This document shows, piece after piece, positions 34,034 to 42,380 of a DNA stretch of 64,000 bases (the stretch's first letter is position 1; every line of letters begins with the position of its first letter). Source of the DNA: an uncultured Lachnospiraceae bacterium. GTDB taxonomy: Bacteria > Bacillota > Clostridia > Lachnospirales > Lachnospiraceae. The translations under genes and the position numbers were made by a program. The stretch covers positions 1 through 64,000 of the forward strand of contig CAOKOL010000006.1 in assembly GCA_948470335.1 (NCBI GenBank), in the 5' to 3' direction. A model generated the notes under the pieces. The model searched no databases and had not been told where the DNA came from. It saw only the letters and a program-made list of their open reading frames with translations.

Positions 34034-34678
34034 ATGGTAATAATAGGAATCATTTTATTGCCGTTTATTTATACGACGTTTTTGCTGTGGTGCCGTATGG
34101 ATTTCAAAAATCCGCAGAACCAGTCCGGAAAACCTTTGTGTTCCCTTACGGAGATTGCGGTGGTGGCGGTCAGTGAAGCGGCGGTGCTTCGTGTCTGGTA
34201 TACGGGAGGCATGGAGGGGTTTCATGATCTGCAGTTTACACTGTTGTATGTAATGCTGGCGGGGCTGACCGTTTTCTGTGTGACAGATTTACGGGAGCGG
34301 GTGGTTCCCAATAAGGTTCTGCTGGTGCTGTTACTGCTGTTTGTTTTGATTCTGGGCCTATATAGCCTGACTAATATGAATGCTGTGGCGGAAAAGCTTC
34401 CGGCAATTGTTTCAGGGATGCTGTTTACGGCGATCTGTTTTGGTCTGGGGTATTTGCTGAGCCGGAAAAACATGGGAGCAGGAGATGTAAAGCTGGCACT
34501 GGTCATGGGATTGTATCTGACAGGAGAATACGTGGTGGGTGCTGTGCTGTACGGCTGTCTGGCCGGTGCGGCTTATGCAATCCTGCAGTTGATGCGGAAA
34601 AAACTTTCCAAAAATGATGCCATACCATTTGTACCTTTTTTGTATATGGGAACTGTGATCAGATATTGGATGGGATAG
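34034..34678 (+). CDS. tadV: Prepilin peptidase, A24 catalytic part (CpaA/TadV)
   Basis: 214 residues with about six membrane helices. The two catalytic Asp residues are visible: D85 in VTDLRERVVPNK and D151 in the GxGD motif (MGAGDVKLALVMGLY). It would cleave the leader peptides of the Flp1 pilin and pseudopilins. It lacks the N-terminal methyltransferase-type cysteine domain of longer prepilin peptidases; a matching domain is encoded separately on the opposite strand at 38269-38751. aggggaggt-like ribosome site upstream. The WG-repeat gene begins 9 bp after its stop. Confidence 0.88.
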   Translation: MVIIGIILLPFIYTTFLLWCRMDFKNPQNQSGKPLCSLTEIAVVAVSEAAVLRVWYTGGMEGFHDLQFTLLYVMLAGLTVFCVTDLRERVVPNKVLLVLLLLFVLILGLYSLTNMNAVAEKLPAIVSGMLFTAICFGLGYLLSRKNMGAGDVKLALVMGLYLTGEYVVGAVLYGCLAGAAYAILQLMRKKLSKNDAIPFVPFLYMGTVIRYWMG

Positions 34679-34687
34679 GAACAGGCG

Positions 34688-36037
34688 ATGAAAAAACAGG
34701 GAAATGTCGTAAGAAAGACAAAAGGGATACTGATACTGGCCGTTGTACTGCTTCTGACATCGGGATGGCTGCTGACGGTGTATTCTCTGGCAGTGGATAA
34801 GGATTTACAGGCGCAGACAGCTTTGATTCAGTCCGCCGAAGAATTTCTGGAAGATAAGCTGTACATCCGTGCGGTGTCAAAATACAAAGAAGCGCTGACC
34901 GGTTATCAGACGGAACGAAACGGGGAAATCGAAAAGGGACTTCTGGATATCTACAAGACCGGCGGGATGTGGGAGGACTATTATGATCTGCTGGAAAGCC
35001 GGGTGTCCGGGGAAAGGGCCGGGGCTGAAGAATATATGATCCTGGCGGAGCATTTTGTGGAAGAAGAAAATCCCGGAAACGGGGTTGTATATCTGGAACA
35101 GGGAAGACGACTGTTTCCTGATAACGAGGAACTGATCTCCATGGATGAGAGCCTCCGCTATGAATATGTGGCTGCAGACACCGCTTTTCAGATGCTGGGA
35201 ATTTATACGGAGGATGATATGATTCCGGCCTTCGATGGGGAAAAGTGGGGTTATATCCTGAAAAACGGACGGACAGCCATAGCATTTCAATATGAGGAGG
35301 CGACCAGATTTTCCGGCGAATATGCAGTGGTGAAGCTGGACGGCGTTTATACGCTGATTGACAAAAACGGCTACTGGAATGCTGTGGATAAAAATGGTCT
35401 GGATCAGGTGGCTTCCATATGCGGAAAACGGATTGTGGGCGTGAAGGATGGGAAGTATGGTATTTATACCAATACATTTCAGCCGGTTTCACAGGAAAGC
35501 TATGAAGGGGCGTATCTGAGCGGAAATGGATATGCATTTGTGAAAAAAGGCGGTAAATGGGCGTTGTTAGATGAATCCATGGAACAGGTAACAGATTTTG
35601 TATTTGAGGATGTGGTTCCCAACAGCCGCCAGGAGGTATTTTATAAAGATTACGGCGTGGTGGCAGATCAGTCGGGCTATTATCTGGTCAGGCCCGACGG
35701 GGAAGCCTGGTTTGACGCCAGGTTCGCGGCGGCGAAGGGCATTGAAAGCGGTCTGGTAGCGGTAGCGGACGAAGAAGGAAGATGGGGATTCTGTGACGAA
35801 ACCGGTGCGGTAATCGTGGATTTTCAATATGAAGACGGCCTGTCTTTTTCAAGCAGACTGGGAGCGGTAAGGTATGCCGGAAAATGGGGCTATATCAACC
35901 GGTACAATACTATGGTGGTCGGAAATGATTACAAAGCGGCATGGCCTTTTGCGGGAGATACCGCGGTAGTTATGGATCAGAAGGGAAACTGCGGGGTTTT
36001 AACTCTGAAATATTTTGATATTTATATGGGTCAGTGA
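34688..36037 (+). CDS. WG-repeat membrane-anchored protein
   Basis: 449 residues. One N-terminal membrane helix (ILILAVVLLLTSGWLLTVY), a helical TPR-like region (about 40-150), then repeated WG-type units: KWGYILKNGRTAIAFQYEEA, GYWNAVDKNGL, KWALLDESMEQVTDFVFED, RWGFCDETGAVIVDFQYED and KWGYINRYNTMVVGNDYK. WG repeats form beta-propeller-like surfaces that bind proteins or ligands. In this locus it would face outside the membrane. No enzyme function is seen. The FHA gene follows 10 bp after its stop. Confidence 0.85.
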   Translation: MKKQGNVVRKTKGILILAVVLLLTSGWLLTVYSLAVDKDLQAQTALIQSAEEFLEDKLYIRAVSKYKEALTGYQTERNGEIEKGLLDIYKTGGMWEDYYDLLESRVSGERAGAEEYMILAEHFVEEENPGNGVVYLEQGRRLFPDNEELISMDESLRYEYVAADTAFQMLGIYTEDDMIPAFDGEKWGYILKNGRTAIAFQYEEATRFSGEYAVVKLDGVYTLIDKNGYWNAVDKNGLDQVASICGKRIVGVKDGKYGIYTNTFQPVSQESYEGAYLSGNGYAFVKKGGKWALLDESMEQVTDFVFEDVVPNSRQEVFYKDYGVVADQSGYYLVRPDGEAWFDARFAAAKGIESGLVAVADEEGRWGFCDETGAVIVDFQYEDGLSFSSRLGAVRYAGKWGYINRYNTMVVGNDYKAAWPFAGDTAVVMDQKGNCGVLTLKYFDIYMGQ

Positions 36038-36047
36038 AGGAGAGAAA

Positions 36048-37466
36048 ATGATGTTGAAGGATACGGTCATCGCCAACAGAAGCTATGGGGTACTGAATAT
36101 TGCGCCGGGACAGAAACTGGATCAGATTGCCATTGAGGTGATGAAGCAGGATTGTCCGGATTTCCTGCTTGCCTTTAAAACCATATCGATTGACGGCGCA
36201 TTAGAACTTCGTTATGAGATGGGGGATGGAATTCGCCTCAGTTATCAGTCGCAGAGAATGTATAAGAGGGAATTTGTCCAGCAGATGATAAATATGCTTC
36301 TGCCTTATAAAGACTGCGGTGACTGGCTGCTGGATTACCATTCGATTCTGCTGGATCCTAAATATATTTTTGTAAGCAATAAAAACGGATCTGTCCGTTA
36401 TACTTATATTCCTGTTCCGGAATATGCATTATCTGATGAAGAAATCATGCGTTTTTTCAGCCAGTTTATGGTAAACGTTGAGCTTTTAGATGATAAAGAT
36501 TATATATTACAGCTGCTGCGGATCATGCAGAACGGACGCTCAAATCTGCTGGCGGTGCTGGAGCATCTGCAAAAAGAAAAAAATATGCATATGGATACCT
36601 TTAAAGGACAGCCGGCAAACCCGGAGCGGGCGGCTGAAAAAGAAGAAGCGGGGCAGCAGGCAGCAAGAAAAATATATAAGTCCGGAGAAATAGGAATGAG
36701 CTGGGAACGGGCTGTAAATAGAGAGGGAAGCGAGCAGGAAGAAAGAAAATCAGGGGATGAATTCGGAAAAGATAACATAGAGAATAAACTGCTGGACAGT
36801 CTGTATCGTGACACGGATTCTGAAAAGGAAAAAGAGAAAAAGGGAAAAGGAAAAAGAGAAAAAGGAGAAAGAAAAAAAGAGAAGAAAGAAAAGCCGGCAA
36901 AAGAGAAAGCAGGCGGGAAGGGCCTGCTTGACCTGTTTGGCGGAAAGAAGGAAAAGGCGCCGGGCAGGCAGGATGAGAAGGAACCAGAGCAGCCTGCGAA
37001 GGAAGCGGGAAGAACAGAAGATCAGGCCCGGCCGGCGTATTATAATGATGTGGGAGAGCAGACGGATAACCGATTTATGGATATCGATACAACAGAGGTG
37101 GAAGGGGAGTTTCAAGGGGAAAATGATCCTTCCATATTGCTGTTAAAACTGGAAAATGCCAGAGATTATGATGTACCGGAGCTGATAGAGCTTCATCTGG
37201 AACATGGTCATGCCACAGTGGGACGCTATGACAAACATGGTTCGCCCTGTGCGGATTTTAATTTTGATTATAGTCTTACATTTGTGAGCAGAAATCATTT
37301 CCGTGTGGAATTACATGGGGATAAGTATCAGATTATTGATCTGAACTCCGGGAACGGAACGATACTGAATGATCAGGAACTGATTCCAAATATGCCATAT
37401 GAACTGCACAGCAAAGATGTGATTGTTATTTCCAGAAAAACACGTCTGACTTATCATGTACTGTAA
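36048..37466 (+). CDS. DUF6382-FHA protein, phosphothreonine reader of the Tad locus
   Basis: 472 residues from ATG 36048 (gaaggag 5 nt upstream). The N-terminal 170 residues match DUF6382 (YGVLNIAPGQKLDQIAIEVM). A very charged Lys/Glu linker (about 240-310) leads to a C-terminal FHA domain (about 375-472) with HATVGRYD, SRNHFRV and DLNSGNGTILND. FHA domains bind phosphothreonine, often with Asp at +3. A PP2C phosphatase (next gene) and a Ser/Thr kinase (39089) are encoded in the same block, so this is probably the effector reader of that pathway. It likely stays in the cytoplasm. Confidence 0.87.
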   Translation: MMLKDTVIANRSYGVLNIAPGQKLDQIAIEVMKQDCPDFLLAFKTISIDGALELRYEMGDGIRLSYQSQRMYKREFVQQMINMLLPYKDCGDWLLDYHSILLDPKYIFVSNKNGSVRYTYIPVPEYALSDEEIMRFFSQFMVNVELLDDKDYILQLLRIMQNGRSNLLAVLEHLQKEKNMHMDTFKGQPANPERAAEKEEAGQQAARKIYKSGEIGMSWERAVNREGSEQEERKSGDEFGKDNIENKLLDSLYRDTDSEKEKEKKGKGKREKGERKKEKKEKPAKEKAGGKGLLDLFGGKKEKAPGRQDEKEPEQPAKEAGRTEDQARPAYYNDVGEQTDNRFMDIDTTEVEGEFQGENDPSILLLKLENARDYDVPELIELHLEHGHATVGRYDKHGSPCADFNFDYSLTFVSRNHFRVELHGDKYQIIDLNSGNGTILNDQELIPNMPYELHSKDVIVISRKTRLTYHVL

Positions 37467-37468
37467 AA

Positions 37469-38254
37469 ATGCAGAATATTTCTGGCAGAAGCATGTGTTG
37501 TGCAGAAGAAGGGAGCGGCAACGTTTTGGAAAGAATTATTTCCGGATGCGCTACGGACAAAGGGATGGTTCGGGTAAAAAATCAGGATTGTATCGTCTGT
37601 CATACCGCAAAAATTGCGCAGGGGAAACTGACGGTAGCCTGTGTGTGCGACGGGATCGGGAGCTTTGTATACAGTGAGATTGCCGCTCAGATGATTACGG
37701 AAGGTGTCTCTCTCTGGTTTCAGAGTGCTCAGGATAATCGTCTGCAGGCATTGAGCAGGGAGGAGTTGGTGGAGGACTTTGACGCCACGCTTCAGGAACT
37801 GAACCAGCTGGTCTGTGAGCGGCGGAAGCGGGAGCGGATTGATCTGGGATGTACGATGTCGGCGCTGATGATGATTAACAGAAATTATTATATTTTTCAT
37901 GTGGGCGACAGCCGTATTTATCTGGTGGGAGAGACGGTCAGACAGATTACCCGCGATGAGGTGGTGATGTCCGAGGCATACGGAGTTATTAAACCCAGGT
38001 TGGCAAATTATATGGGGAAAGGGGAATCGCTTTGGATCAACCGGCTAAGCGGCGTTCTGTCAGGAGGAGAAGCTTTTCTTCTGGGTTCGGACGGATTGTT
38101 CCGGATGCTGGAGGAAAGGGAAATCTGTGAAAAAATCGGCAGGCTTTCCACGGAAAGGCAGGTGCGCAGGCTGTGTCTGGAAATGATTCGCACCGTGGAA
38201 GACAGAGGGGAGCGGGACAATATTTCCTGCGGGATCGTGAAAATGAAAAAGTGA
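37469..38254 (+). CDS. PP2C-family protein phosphatase
   Basis: 261 residues. The PP2C metal-binding residues are visible: NQD (38-40), VCDGIGS with D61, GDSRIYLVG, GSDGLFR and RDNISCGIV. The start is unclear: ATG 37469 lies next to the FHA stop without a good ribosome site, and ATG 37493 or a later site is possible. It would remove phosphate from Thr residues placed by the kinase at 39089. The gene ends 14 bp before the convergent DiS-domain gene on the minus strand. Confidence 0.85.
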   Translation: MQNISGRSMCCAEEGSGNVLERIISGCATDKGMVRVKNQDCIVCHTAKIAQGKLTVACVCDGIGSFVYSEIAAQMITEGVSLWFQSAQDNRLQALSREELVEDFDATLQELNQLVCERRKRERIDLGCTMSALMMINRNYYIFHVGDSRIYLVGETVRQITRDEVVMSEAYGVIKPRLANYMGKGESLWINRLSGVLSGGEAFLLGSDGLFRMLEEREICEKIGRLSTERQVRRLCLEMIRTVEDRGERDNISCGIVKMKK

Positions 38255-38268
38255 GAAACACAGGGGAT

Positions 38269-38751
38269 TTATGGGAGTGCCGGAGGGATTTTCGAAGCTT
38301 CGCAGACAGCCCATATGATCGGTCCGAACAGAAAATGGTAGCCGTACATAATGGCCAGTCCTCTGACCAGCCCGGCCCAGTGTCTTTGAGAGCGGGCGGA
38401 CAGGAAAAGGGTGAGAAAGATAAGCCAGGCTGCAGCACAGATGACAAAATGGTTACGGAAAATCAGGAAAAAGACGCAGTAATATAAAATAAAACCTGCT
38501 TCGATCAAAGGATAACGCAGAGGAATCGGATTTTTGCAGTATCGGCATTTTCCCCGGAGGAGGATCCAGCTCAGAACGGGAATCTGATGGAAAAGTGACA
38601 GTCTGCGGCCGCAGGAAGGACAGTAACAGTCTTTTGTAACCAGAGGAAGTTTCATCCGGATGCGGTAGTCGATGGTAGTGCAGTATGCGCCGATAATTGC
38701 GGCAAAGATACCGACGAATGGGAGCAATGCTGTGATATCAGGTTTATACAT
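38269..38751 (-). CDS. Prepilin peptidase N-terminal (DiS_P_DiS) domain protein
   Basis: 160 residues on the minus strand with membrane helices and two CxxC pairs, CPSC (C44, C47) and CRYC (C69, C72), in the pattern of the cysteine-rich N-terminal domain of type IV prepilin peptidases. The A24 peptidase domain with its two Asp residues is absent, while the tadV gene on the plus strand has only that part. A ggagggtattt site precedes the start. It might complement the TadV peptidase in trans; otherwise it is a leftover half of an older gene. Confidence 0.78.
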   Translation of the reverse strand: MYKPDITALLPFVGIFAAIIGAYCTTIDYRIRMKLPLVTKDCYCPSCGRRLSLFHQIPVLSWILLRGKCRYCKNPIPLRYPLIEAGFILYYCVFFLIFRNHFVICAAAWLIFLTLFLSARSQRHWAGLVRGLAIMYGYHFLFGPIIWAVCEASKIPPALP

Positions 38752-38897
38752 GGAAATACCCTCCGAAATCAGGATTTTTTGTGACGGATGTTCTTAATTA
38801 TACAGGAAGATGAATCATAAGGCAAGCACAGAACCGGCCGGAGCCGGTCATATTTGCAGAAGATATGTTAAAACGGAATCTGTATGGAGATGAGTAA

Positions 38898-39101
38898 ATG
38901 GTTATGGGCGGGATAACGGATGAAGTATTGTTTTATGGGGGAATTGTGCTGGCGGCCTTTTCATTTTTTGCGCTGGTAATTTACCTTCTGATATTTAAAA
39001 TAGGAACGGTGCGGCTGGACGTGCGGCTGGACCAGGAATACGGACCTCGGGAAAAACGGACAAAAACAACAGGTAAAAGGAGCCGGGAATGTCAGAAATA
39101 A
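38898..39101 (+). CDS. Small single-pass membrane protein
   Basis: 67 residues: one membrane helix (YGGIVLAAFSFFALVIYLLI) and a basic cytoplasmic tail (GPREKRTKTTGKRSRECQK). The stop overlaps the kinase start by 13 bp, so it is coupled to the kinase gene. No known family. It may be a membrane partner of the kinase; this is only positional. Confidence 0.6.
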   Translation: MVMGGITDEVLFYGGIVLAAFSFFALVIYLLIFKIGTVRLDVRLDQEYGPREKRTKTTGKRSRECQK

Positions 39102-42100
39102 TCGCATCATGTTATGAAATTATTCGGAAAATAGGCGCCGGCGGCGGAGGTACTGTTTTTCTGGCCCGGCATCTCCGTCTGGGAAAAAAGGTGGTTTTGA
39201 AGGCAGACAAAAGAAAGATCACCACAAAAGAGGAACTGCTGCGCCGTGAAGTGGATGTGCTGAAAGAGCTGAGCCATACTTATATACCGCAGGTGTATGA
39301 TTTCTTTATTGAAGGCGATACCGTTTATACGGTGATTGATTATGTGGAAGGAGAAAGTCTTGATAAACCGTTGCGGAACGGAAAAAAATTTTCTCAGGCC
39401 CAGGTAATCCGGTGGGCCGGACAGCTTTTGGAAGCTTTGTGTTATCTGCATAGTCCGACCCATGGGGATCCGCCCAGAGGATTTGTCCACAGTGATATCA
39501 AACCTGCCAATATTATGCTGGGATCAGATGATAATGTCTGTCTGATTGACTTTAACATTGCGCTGGCGCTGGGAGAAAAAAACGTGATCGGGCGCAGCCA
39601 CGGATATGCATCTCCGGAACATTATGGGATGGACTTTACGACCGAGGAAGGCGCAGAGACAGCCAGGCAGGCCATCAGCCAGATGATCAGTCAGGAACAG
39701 AAAAGCAGAGAAAAGATGGCAGATCCGGACGTGACAGAGAAAGAGTATACCAGTCCGGATTCGGATATAACGGAGAGGGAACAGACCAGTCCGGACTCGG
39801 ATGTGACGGAAAGAGAGCAGACTTTTTCGGATTCGGATGTGACGGAAAGAGAGCAGACTTTTCCGGATTCAGATGTGACGGAAAGGGAACAGACTTTTTC
39901 GGATTCGGATGTGACGGAAAGAGAGCAGACTTTTCCGGATTCGGATGCGACGGAAAGGGAACAGACTTTTCCGGATTCAGATGTGACGGAAAAGGAACAG
40001 ACTTTTCCGGATTCGGACGTGACGCTGACCGATCATACACTGCTGGAAAAAGAAGACAGCGGATCGCTTTCTTCTCTTATGGAGAGTAAACAGTCGGAGA
40101 CATCTAATCTGCGGTATGTGGTTCCCGACGTCCGTTCCGACATCTACAGCCTGGGAGCAACATTATACCATCTGTTAAGCGGAAAGCGTCCGTCAAAATA
40201 TGTCACGGAAGTGGTGCCTCTCTCGGAGCAGGAATTCAGTCCGCAGATCGTAAAAATCATCTCCAGAGCCATGGACATTAACCCGGACCTGCGCTATCAG
40301 ACGGCAGAGGAAATGCTGTATGATTTTCTTCATCTGCGGGAAAATGATGAGCGGGTGCGCAGGCGTAAGCGAATCCGTATCGCTGCCTGTTCGGCTTTTA
40401 CCTTTATGTTTTTGACAGGGGTTCTTATATCTTTCACAGGCCTGAAACGAATGCAGACCACGGAACAGTGGCTGAAACTTGCGGAATACTCCCAAAACGC
40501 TCTGGCGAAAGGGGACTCGGATTCGGCCCTTCGCTATGCCCTCCAAGCCCTGCCGGAACAGACCGGAATTCTGTTTCCGGATTATACGGCCCAGGCCCAA
40601 AAGGCGCTGACAGACGCGCTGGGCGTATACGACCTGTCCGACGGCTTTAAAACCCATAAGACGGTGGAGCTGCCTGCGGCTCCCTTCTGTATGGCCATTG
40701 CGCCGGACGGCAGCACTGCCGCCTGTGTATATGCGTATTCCATGGCGGTTGTTGATACGGATACTGCCGATCTTATCGCGACACTTCCGGCAGAGGAATC
40801 CGCGCTGGCGGAAGCGGTTTATCTGAATCCGGATATCATAGTGTTTGCAGGCAAAAACGGTATCACAGCCTATGATATCGGAAATAAAGCCATTTTATGG
40901 ACAGGCAAGCCGGCCACTTCCATCTCCGTTTCGGGAGACGGAAAAAGCGTGGCCGCTGTTTATAAAGAAGAATCCTTTGCTACCATATACGACACGATGG
41001 ACGGACAGATAAAAGCTGTCGTAGATTTCCAGGGCAGACGTCAGCAGATAACGGTAAATGACCGTTTTGCGAATCCCAGGGATAATCTGCTGGCGCTGAA
41101 TGCGGACGGGTCATTGCTGGGCGTCAGCTTTGCGGATGGGTCGCTGGAAATCTTTGATTTGAACAATTCCGAAAATAACATGCAGATTTTTGACCGGTCG
41201 TCAGGCTATATCCATTTCGAAGGCGGCTTTTATCAACAGTACTTTGCCTTTACGGCATCGGATTCACTGCAGTCTGTCTTTGCGGTAATTGATATGGAAA
41301 GCGGGGAACAGACCGGCGGTTTTCAGTCGGAAAGCGGATTCAGCGTACAGACCGACGAAACCGGGATCTATGTGCAGACGGAAAATCTTCTGGTGAAGCT
41401 GCATCCGGTTACGGGAGAGCAGACGCCGCTTGTCACGACCGCTGAAAATATCCTGCGGTATGCCAGAAGCGACACCCATACGCTGATTACGACAGAAAAT
41501 GAATTCTGGTTTTTTGATAACAATGCCATGGAAACTTCGGGACATAAAAAAGAATATGACAGTGATTTTGTTCAGATCGCAGCAGGGACGGCGCTGATCG
41601 GCAGTATGGACACACCGGTGATCCGGATAATGAAATATGAAAACCACCCGGAGACAGAATTGCTTTCTTATGATGCGGCTTATGATCATGATGAGGCCAG
41701 GGTCAGCGGGGATGGCGAAACCGTGATGCTGTTTTCTTATGAGCGGTTCTGCCTGTACGGGAAAGACGGGACGTATTTAGGAGAAGTGTCCGTACCGGAA
41801 CCGGGGCAGGTCTATGATCAGCAGTATATCCGGGATGCGGATGGTTCCCGGCTGGAAATGATTTATTATGACGGACAGATTCTGGCTTATGATGCGCGGG
41901 ACGGTGCGCTTTTATATGAAAAATCCGGTGAAATGCCGGACCCGGAGCTTCAGGAGACATTTTATACGGACAGCCTGCGCATCGAATCTTCTCTTCACGG
42001 GACGCCGGCGGCTTATGACAAGGATAGCGGCAGGCTGGTGCGGGAACTGGAGCAGGATGCCTATCTGACTTATGTGACTCAGGCTGGGGAATATGTTGTT

Positions 42101-42379
42101 GTGCAGTATGTGACGGCGGAGGGGTATTGTTTTGGGCAGCTGCTGAATGAAAAATGCGAGGTGCTGGCGGAGCTGCCATATCTGTGCGATGTAATTGGAG
42201 AACGGCTGATTTTCGATTATCCTACGGGAGATTTGCGGGAGACGAAAATTTTTGAGCTGGAGGAATTGCGGGAGATGGCAGAAAAGGGAGTGAGTGAGTG
42301 TCTGCCAGACAGACCCTGCGTGCTCATTGCAGTTCCCCAGAGGGGAGCTGCGGAACTTATATTAAGGAGGATGTTGTAA
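39089..42379 (+). CDS. Transmembrane Ser/Thr kinase with repeat insertion and beta-propeller sensor
   Basis: 1096 residues. The kinase N-lobe has IGAGGGGTVFLA (16-27) and K38. The catalytic loop is HSDIKPANIM with D136; the metal-binding motif is DFN (D154) instead of DFG; SPE is at 175-177. Between SPE and the C-lobe helix (DVRSDIYSLGATLYHLLSG, from 347) lies an insertion of about 150 residues containing eight full 12-residue repeats plus a partial ninth (212-317). A membrane helix (428-450) precedes an outside domain of about 640 residues with beta-propeller-like repeats. With the FHA and PP2C genes it forms a phosphosignalling set. Expect it to sense an external cue and phosphorylate Thr. 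Confidence 0.85.
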   Translation: MSEIIASCYEIIRKIGAGGGGTVFLARHLRLGKKVVLKADKRKITTKEELLRREVDVLKELSHTYIPQVYDFFIEGDTVYTVIDYVEGESLDKPLRNGKKFSQAQVIRWAGQLLEALCYLHSPTHGDPPRGFVHSDIKPANIMLGSDDNVCLIDFNIALALGEKNVIGRSHGYASPEHYGMDFTTEEGAETARQAISQMISQEQKSREKMADPDVTEKEYTSPDSDITEREQTSPDSDVTEREQTFSDSDVTEREQTFPDSDVTEREQTFSDSDVTEREQTFPDSDATEREQTFPDSDVTEKEQTFPDSDVTLTDHTLLEKEDSGSLSSLMESKQSETSNLRYVVPDVRSDIYSLGATLYHLLSGKRPSKYVTEVVPLSEQEFSPQIVKIISRAMDINPDLRYQTAEEMLYDFLHLRENDERVRRRKRIRIAACSAFTFMFLTGVLISFTGLKRMQTTEQWLKLAEYSQNALAKGDSDSALRYALQALPEQTGILFPDYTAQAQKALTDALGVYDLSDGFKTHKTVELPAAPFCMAIAPDGSTAACVYAYSMAVVDTDTADLIATLPAEESALAEAVYLNPDIIVFAGKNGITAYDIGNKAILWTGKPATSISVSGDGKSVAAVYKEESFATIYDTMDGQIKAVVDFQGRRQQITVNDRFANPRDNLLALNADGSLLGVSFADGSLEIFDLNNSENNMQIFDRSSGYIHFEGGFYQQYFAFTASDSLQSVFAVIDMESGEQTGGFQSESGFSVQTDETGIYVQTENLLVKLHPVTGEQTPLVTTAENILRYARSDTHTLITTENEFWFFDNNAMETSGHKKEYDSDFVQIAAGTALIGSMDTPVIRIMKYENHPETELLSYDAAYDHDEARVSGDGETVMLFSYERFCLYGKDGTYLGEVSVPEPGQVYDQQYIRDADGSRLEMIYYDGQILAYDARDGALLYEKSGEMPDPELQETFYTDSLRIESSLHGTPAAYDKDSGRLVRELEQDAYLTYVTQAGEYVVVQYVTAEGYCFGQLLNEKCEVLAELPYLCDVIGERLIFDYPTGDLRETKIFELEELREMAEKGVSECLPDRPCVLIAVPQRGAAELILRRML
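39722..40039 (+). repeat. 36-bp tandem repeat encoding DSDVTEREQTFP units
   Basis: Eight complete 36-bp units (39722-40009) and a degenerate ninth encode DxDVTEREQT plus SP, FS or FP. Single-base variants separate the units (FS/FP alternation in 3 to 6). Each repeat contains T-S/F-P/S-D, that is Thr followed by Asp at +3. Copy number should be unstable by slippage or recombination. Confidence 0.9.
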
Positions 42380-42380
42380 A

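Noticed and set aside
36808..37146. Alternative-frame Lys/Arg-rich protein within the FHA gene
   Set aside because: It is the shadow of the purine-rich linker; the FHA gene's frame gives recognisable domains on both sides.
39687..40040. Minus-strand Pro/Ser repeat protein opposite the kinase repeats
   Set aside because: It is the antisense of the 36-bp repeat; the plus-strand frame is continuous with a kinase.
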